A DNA stretch of 64,000 nucleotides from Paraphysomonas bandaiensis (Eukaryota > Chrysophyceae). Shown piece after piece: positions 60,740 to 64,000 of the stretch. The translations under genes were made by a program, and so were the position numbers. The notes below the pieces were generated by a model. It worked only from the letters and a program-made list of their open reading frames with translations. It had not been told where the DNA came from and did not search any database. Position 1 is the first letter of the stretch; each line of letters starts with the position of its first letter. Where the stretch lies: the NCBI GenBank assembly GCA_965644295.1, contig CBFFRP010000312.1, forward strand, positions 33,243 through 97,242, read 5' to 3'.

Positions 60740-61074
60740 TTATCTTAATTGTGATATCACCACAAAGGGATGACTGTAATGCGTGGCTGTACTAGGTTGG
60801 ATTGCTCCTAACCTCTCTAGCTTATCCACCAAACGTTGGAGCTCGCGCTGGCGACTCCTGTCTAACCTCCTGGGAGGCAACTTATTTGCCGGTATAAACC
60901 ACGTTTCAGACGGGTTCCGGACTTCCAACTCAAACGGCTCCAGCTTGGCTGGTTCCCATACGAATTTCTGATCGGAATATCTCGCTTGTATTCCTCCGGG
61001 ACATCCCGGATACGACTCTGCAAGCTCGGGGAACCAAATATCTTATCTGGAAGCACTTGCGGATCCTTTCGCAC
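60740..61074 (-). pseudogene. Truncated reverse transcriptase leader
   Basis: Recognisable as the region just ahead of the RT palm: EPFELEV-like words, WFIPANKLPPRRLDRSRQRE and LQRLVDKLERLGAIQPSTAT with HYSHPFVV. The similarity passes from one frame to another near 60990, so there is a frameshift, and it ends at about 60750, before the catalytic motifs. It cannot encode an active enzyme. Confidence 0.75.
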
Positions 61075-61350
61075 TTAAATAATCAGAATCAATAGATTCC
61101 AATTGATCATCGCGAATTTCCTTCATATTCTCTCCGGTCCCATGCGGACCTGGTTGAGAAGTTAGAAGGGTCCTCGACCCCAGAGAGAGCAACTGCTCGT
61201 CCACTGGGTATGACCAATCTTCGCCACTGTCACTGATGCGCCTATCTCGAGTGGAGCTAACTCGCTCTTCACCCCAAGATCCTTAATTCTTGCGTAGCGG
61301 TAGACGAACGCTGGCTCGTTCCCCCCACCAAGGGTAAGACGCGTGCACGC

Positions 61351-62751
61351 TTAGGCCCAGAGACACTGCTCCCCAGACTGATCATCTCTCTCTCGCATGA
61401 GGGACTGCGCTGTTTCCTGCGTTGGCTGCCGCCGAGCACTGTCTGCACTCATAAAAGCATTAGGGCAATGTACCACTAAATCTAGTTCTCGTACAGTTTG
61501 CACTCCTAATATAATGTCAAAATTTAAATCTAATTCCCAAGCAGTTATCCTAGCTTGCAACCCCGGTGGCTCCTTTGCCTCCGTAAGGATTTTTACATCA
61601 AAGGGTACACCCCTTCTACACAATGCAATAGCAGACTTAAAGCCACCCGCAATATTCTTAATTACAGGTATTGGAACAGAATCACTCTCTATCAACCACT
61701 GTACAACGTCTTTACTAATAAAGTTCGCCGACGCGCCAGTATCAAGCAGAGCCTTGCACATCCTTTCCTCCCCCTGTTCATTACAAACCATTACTTCTAT
61801 AAATGGTAGTGATGACAACGACTTAAGTGCCATAATGGCCATGACATCAGCGTCTAATTCGCAGGACTCACCCTTAGAGTTTCTCCCATACGAACCGCTC
61901 TGCGTAATCGACCAACCCCCCGTTGGTAAGGTATGGTAACCCGTTCTCGCCAGAATATCCTTGGCCACCGCAGAGTCCCTCCATTTCACCTTTGGGTCAT
62001 TATTTGCCCCTTTCGCTTGCGTAAGCGGGCAGGGTTTCTTTCCCCTATGCCATACCTCCAACCGCCCGCAAACATTACAACGCTCCGAATCTGCCACTCT
62101 AGGCCAATCCGGCTCCTGAAATTTCTCCCTGGACTTCCTCCCTTTCCTCGCAACGTCATTTGACGCCCTCTGCGAGTTCTTGGGAGGAGAGCGAGAGCGA
62201 TTGCGTTTCCCGTCCCTTTGGTCGGAACCCTTCCGCCCTCGCGTGTCAGTCTCGGAAAGGCTATCTGCTGCCTCCCGCGCCCAATGGCGAGTCACAAAGA
62301 TATCGAAAGGCTTCACCAACTCCCAGGAGTCCCTAATCGAAGCCACGGCTTTGTGTACCGCTGACACGTAGCCCAGAAGAGTGCGCTTATCCGCCGGCAA
62401 ATTTTCAAACACCGGCTGCACTTTCTCTGTGAAGAATCTCTTCCTTCTGGCTTGATCATCGTACGGGAGGTCAATTCGAAGAGAACGCTTAAACTCTTCA
62501 ATCCACGCTTTATTCTCCTCGATAGTCCCTTGGCCACTCTCCTTCTCTAGCAGCAGCTTTAGGTCCCCCCCCCACATTCTCACATCTTTCATGCTCTGTA
62601 GAGTGCGGGACTTCCGGGCCCACTCTCGGATACGCTGGAACGGCTCTACCACCTCTACGTGGCCTTGATCCTTTACTATCTTGCGTAAGAAACTGAAAAA
62701 GTCCTCCGCCGAAAGCACCTCAGGATCCACTCCAATCACCCGCCTTTCCAT
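61351..62751 (-). CDS. Gag C-terminal region and aspartic protease of retroelement
   Basis: 466-codon open frame. Residues 1-170 are charged and helical, as in gag capsid regions. A linker rich in Arg/Ser follows. Then comes a zinc-knuckle-like motif CNVCGRLEVWHRGKKPC, spaced C-x2-C-x6-H-x5-C instead of the usual C-x2-C-x4-H-x4-C. The protease core has MCKALLDTGASANFI with the catalytic DTG and a later DIILGVQTVRELDLVVHC, which is the ILG block of retroviral-type proteases. A TGA directly precedes the first ATG and the frame differs from the upstream SR-rich ORF by one base, so the element may need frameshifting or be broken here. Confidence 0.75.
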   Translation of the reverse strand: MERRVIGVDPEVLSAEDFFSFLRKIVKDQGHVEVVEPFQRIREWARKSRTLQSMKDVRMWGGDLKLLLEKESGQGTIEENKAWIEEFKRSLRIDLPYDDQARRKRFFTEKVQPVFENLPADKRTLLGYVSAVHKAVASIRDSWELVKPFDIFVTRHWAREAADSLSETDTRGRKGSDQRDGKRNRSRSPPKNSQRASNDVARKGRKSREKFQEPDWPRVADSERCNVCGRLEVWHRGKKPCPLTQAKGANNDPKVKWRDSAVAKDILARTGYHTLPTGGWSITQSGSYGRNSKGESCELDADVMAIMALKSLSSLPFIEVMVCNEQGEERMCKALLDTGASANFISKDVVQWLIESDSVPIPVIKNIAGGFKSAIALCRRGVPFDVKILTEAKEPPGLQARITAWELDLNFDIILGVQTVRELDLVVHCPNAFMSADSARRQPTQETAQSLMRERDDQSGEQCLWA

Positions 62752-62896
62752 TCACGTCATCCCGTAAAAGAGTCCAACATTGCCGCCAAGTCCTAGCCGA
62801 AATTAGAGATCTGTCCACTTGCCTCCCTCCACTCTTGAGGGAGTACTGACGAGACTTCTCAATGTAGCTCTCGACTGCTTCCTCGACTCAGAGAGC

Positions 62897-63706
62897 TCAG
62901 TAGAGGTACATCATTGGACGTGACAAGTGAGGGTCCTGCTGGAGGAACTTGAATCCTCCCGGTAGTCCCGACGGACCCCGCTGCAGCGGTGGAGGCTCCC
63001 GCGCACTCCATTCTCCCTGTTGCTGCGTGCCGATTAATGCCGACAACTGCTCAATTTGCCGTTGCATGGCTGCTATAACGCTGTCGGACTCCCTCTCCGA
63101 CTTGCTATATCGACGCGACTTCTCTCTGTCCGAGTCAACCGAATGCCGCGACCTTTTATATTCTCGGCTCCTTGACCGGTCACCCCTTCCCCTGTGGGAC
63201 CGTCCTCGCCTATTCCTACTGCCAGAGCGATCGCGAGGCCGAGATCTCTCCCTTGATCTTCGCCGACCTCTCTCCGACTCATAGGGGCTCTCATTCTGTC
63301 GAGAACTACCCCAATCGCAAGACTCCTCGCTCCAGCTTCGCTTGGAAGCTGCCCTTTCCTTCCTCGCACACTCCTCAATAAACTCCTGCTTTCTCTGCGC
63401 TACCAGACGCTTCACCTCTCGCTTGCGTCGCTTACGACTGTTTTCCTCCCATACTGCTAGCGCCTTCTCATTCTCGTCCTTTGGGGTCTCTTCCGAGCTA
63501 CTCCCCGACAGAACGAGCTCCTCTGTATCGACTCTCCCTTCAACAGATAGAGCTGACGAAACTTCCTCTGCACCAGAATCCTCCTCTGGTGCCACTGATT
63601 CCTCTTCCTCCATAGGAACCATATCCTGCTCCCTCGCAGGCTCATCCCCCACATCACTGGGAAGTTCTCGGTCGGAGGCCTCTGCCTCCTCCCCTTCCCA
63701 CAACAC
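62897..63706 (-). CDS. Arg/Ser-rich gag N-terminal ORF of retroelement
   Basis: 269-codon frame. Residues 1-90 are acidic (DVGDEPAREQDMVPMEEEES). A basic coil and then an RS-like domain follow (RRSRERSRPRDRSGSRNRRG, HRGRGDRSRSREYKRSRHSV) and a Gln-rich helix ending QRQIEQLSALIGTQQ. The RS repeats look like those of splicing-factor SR proteins. Its position directly before the gag-protease ORF on the same strand makes it part of the element. The RS domain could serve RNA binding, as in other gag proteins, but this is inference. Confidence 0.65.
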   Translation of the reverse strand: MLWEGEEAEASDRELPSDVGDEPAREQDMVPMEEEESVAPEEDSGAEEVSSALSVEGRVDTEELVLSGSSSEETPKDENEKALAVWEENSRKRRKREVKRLVAQRKQEFIEECARKERAASKRSWSEESCDWGSSRQNESPYESERGRRRSRERSRPRDRSGSRNRRGRSHRGRGDRSRSREYKRSRHSVDSDREKSRRYSKSERESDSVIAAMQRQIEQLSALIGTQQQGEWSAREPPPLQRGPSGLPGGFKFLQQDPHLSRPMMYLY

Positions 63707-64000
63707 TGGAGGGTCTCGGTTCCACTGGAACCCCCTCTACTTCTTTTCCTACAACGCGTCTAGGCTTTCTAACCCTCTTTGACGTCAGATTCCCTGAATA
63801 TCCAGGTATTGTAGCTGACAGACACCAAGAGAATGTAGACTAGAGAGATATATGGTTACAGTATGCATATAAGAATCCGCATGTATGTATGAGACTGGCA
63901 TGAAGCAACTGCCTATCGCTATATCACGATCCTGAAGGGATGTGCCCAAAGCCCCCATCCCTGAAGGAGAGTGATCATAAATCTAAACCTAAGGTTTTCC
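63707..64000. other. Upstream part of retroelement or its flank
   Basis: The minus-strand reading frame is open a little above the first ATG, up to about 63776. Beyond that are simple TATG and TATATGCATA-like pieces, possibly a promoter or LTR remnant, cut by the window end. Confidence 0.3.

Larger units (their letters stand above)
60740..64000 (-). mobile_element. Ty3/gypsy-type retroelement fragment, minus strand
   Basis: The order on the minus strand is SR-rich gag, gag C-terminus with zinc knuckle, aspartic protease, then the first part of the reverse transcriptase. Protease directly before reverse transcriptase, with no integrase between, is the Ty3/gypsy order. The GC-content and codon use are clearly higher-GC than neighbouring genes, a sign of a separate origin. 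The element stops within the leading part of the reverse transcriptase; RNase H and integrase are absent. No LTR was recognised on either side; the upstream end may lie beyond 64000. It is a decayed copy. Confidence 0.85.

Noticed and set aside
63342-63782. Plus-strand 146-codon Ser-rich frame over the retroelement
   Set aside because: Antisense image of the acidic and RS-rich gag region.
60278-64000. Flanking LTRs of the retroelement
   Set aside because: Compared both flanks by eye and found no repeated ends, primer-binding site or polypurine tract I could support.
1-64000. tRNA genes
   Set aside because: Scanned by eye for GGTTCGAATCC-type B boxes with matching acceptor stems on both strands and found none convincing; a covariance-model search would settle it.

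Overview
This 64 kb window is nuclear DNA of a unicellular eukaryote. Almost every gene is cut by short GT..AG introns, mostly 44-57 bp. Intergenic DNA is AT-rich and full of simple repeats. The genes are purely eukaryotic: MAPK, MOK, cyclin H, BOP1, ATE1, a UBR-type E3 ligase and a BK-type channel. MOK belongs to a kinase family tied to cilia, so the organism is probably flagellated at some stage. The FKBP, Myb and kinase sequences look most like those of the SAR group (stramenopile or alveolate). That placement is an impression from residues, not a search result. No tRNA, rRNA or CRISPR array was recognised.

Layout. 1-5.8 kb: 3' part of a Myb gene cut by the window edge, a possibly N-myristoylated Ser-rich protein, and an unidentified minus-strand gene. 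6.2-12.1 kb: a signal-peptide glycosyltransferase facing a large coiled-coil/IQ protein. 13-17 kb: cyclin H (seven small exons) convergent with a TEY-type MAP kinase. 17.5-18.7 kb: a 26-bp minisatellite of about 45 copies. 19.5-24.6 kb: a BK/Slo-like potassium channel with a Cys-rich turret and long linker. 25.4-32.3 kb: an amidotransferase-like protein with a long tail, 1.9 kb of AT-rich DNA, and a CHK2-like CAMK kinase. 33-37.5 kb: FKBP12, a secreted DOPA-dioxygenase-like protein, and MOK. 38.4-42.4 kb: an 86-aa two-exon protein and BOP1/ERB1. 44.4-48.7 kb: a small membrane protein and an intron-dense coiled-coil protein. 50.1-60.3 kb: ATE1 arginyltransferase, a Ser-rich gene, and a full UBR1-like N-recognin. 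60.7-64 kb: a broken Ty3/gypsy-type retroelement fragment.

How genes work together. The clearest functional pairing is ATE1 with the UBR1-like ligase: the writer and the reader of the Arg/N-degron pathway lie about 2.3 kb apart. The rest look like an ordinary mixture of signalling (MAPK, MOK, CHK2-like, channel), transcription and cell-cycle (cyclin H, Myb), ribosome assembly (BOP1) and folding (FKBP) genes. Arrays of TATG/TG repeats and short CTGTAC-rich stretches cluster at gene 5' flanks, mainly between divergent genes. They are candidates for promoter architecture. Exon borders were set by eye from splice sites, reading phase and family similarity, and need transcript support.
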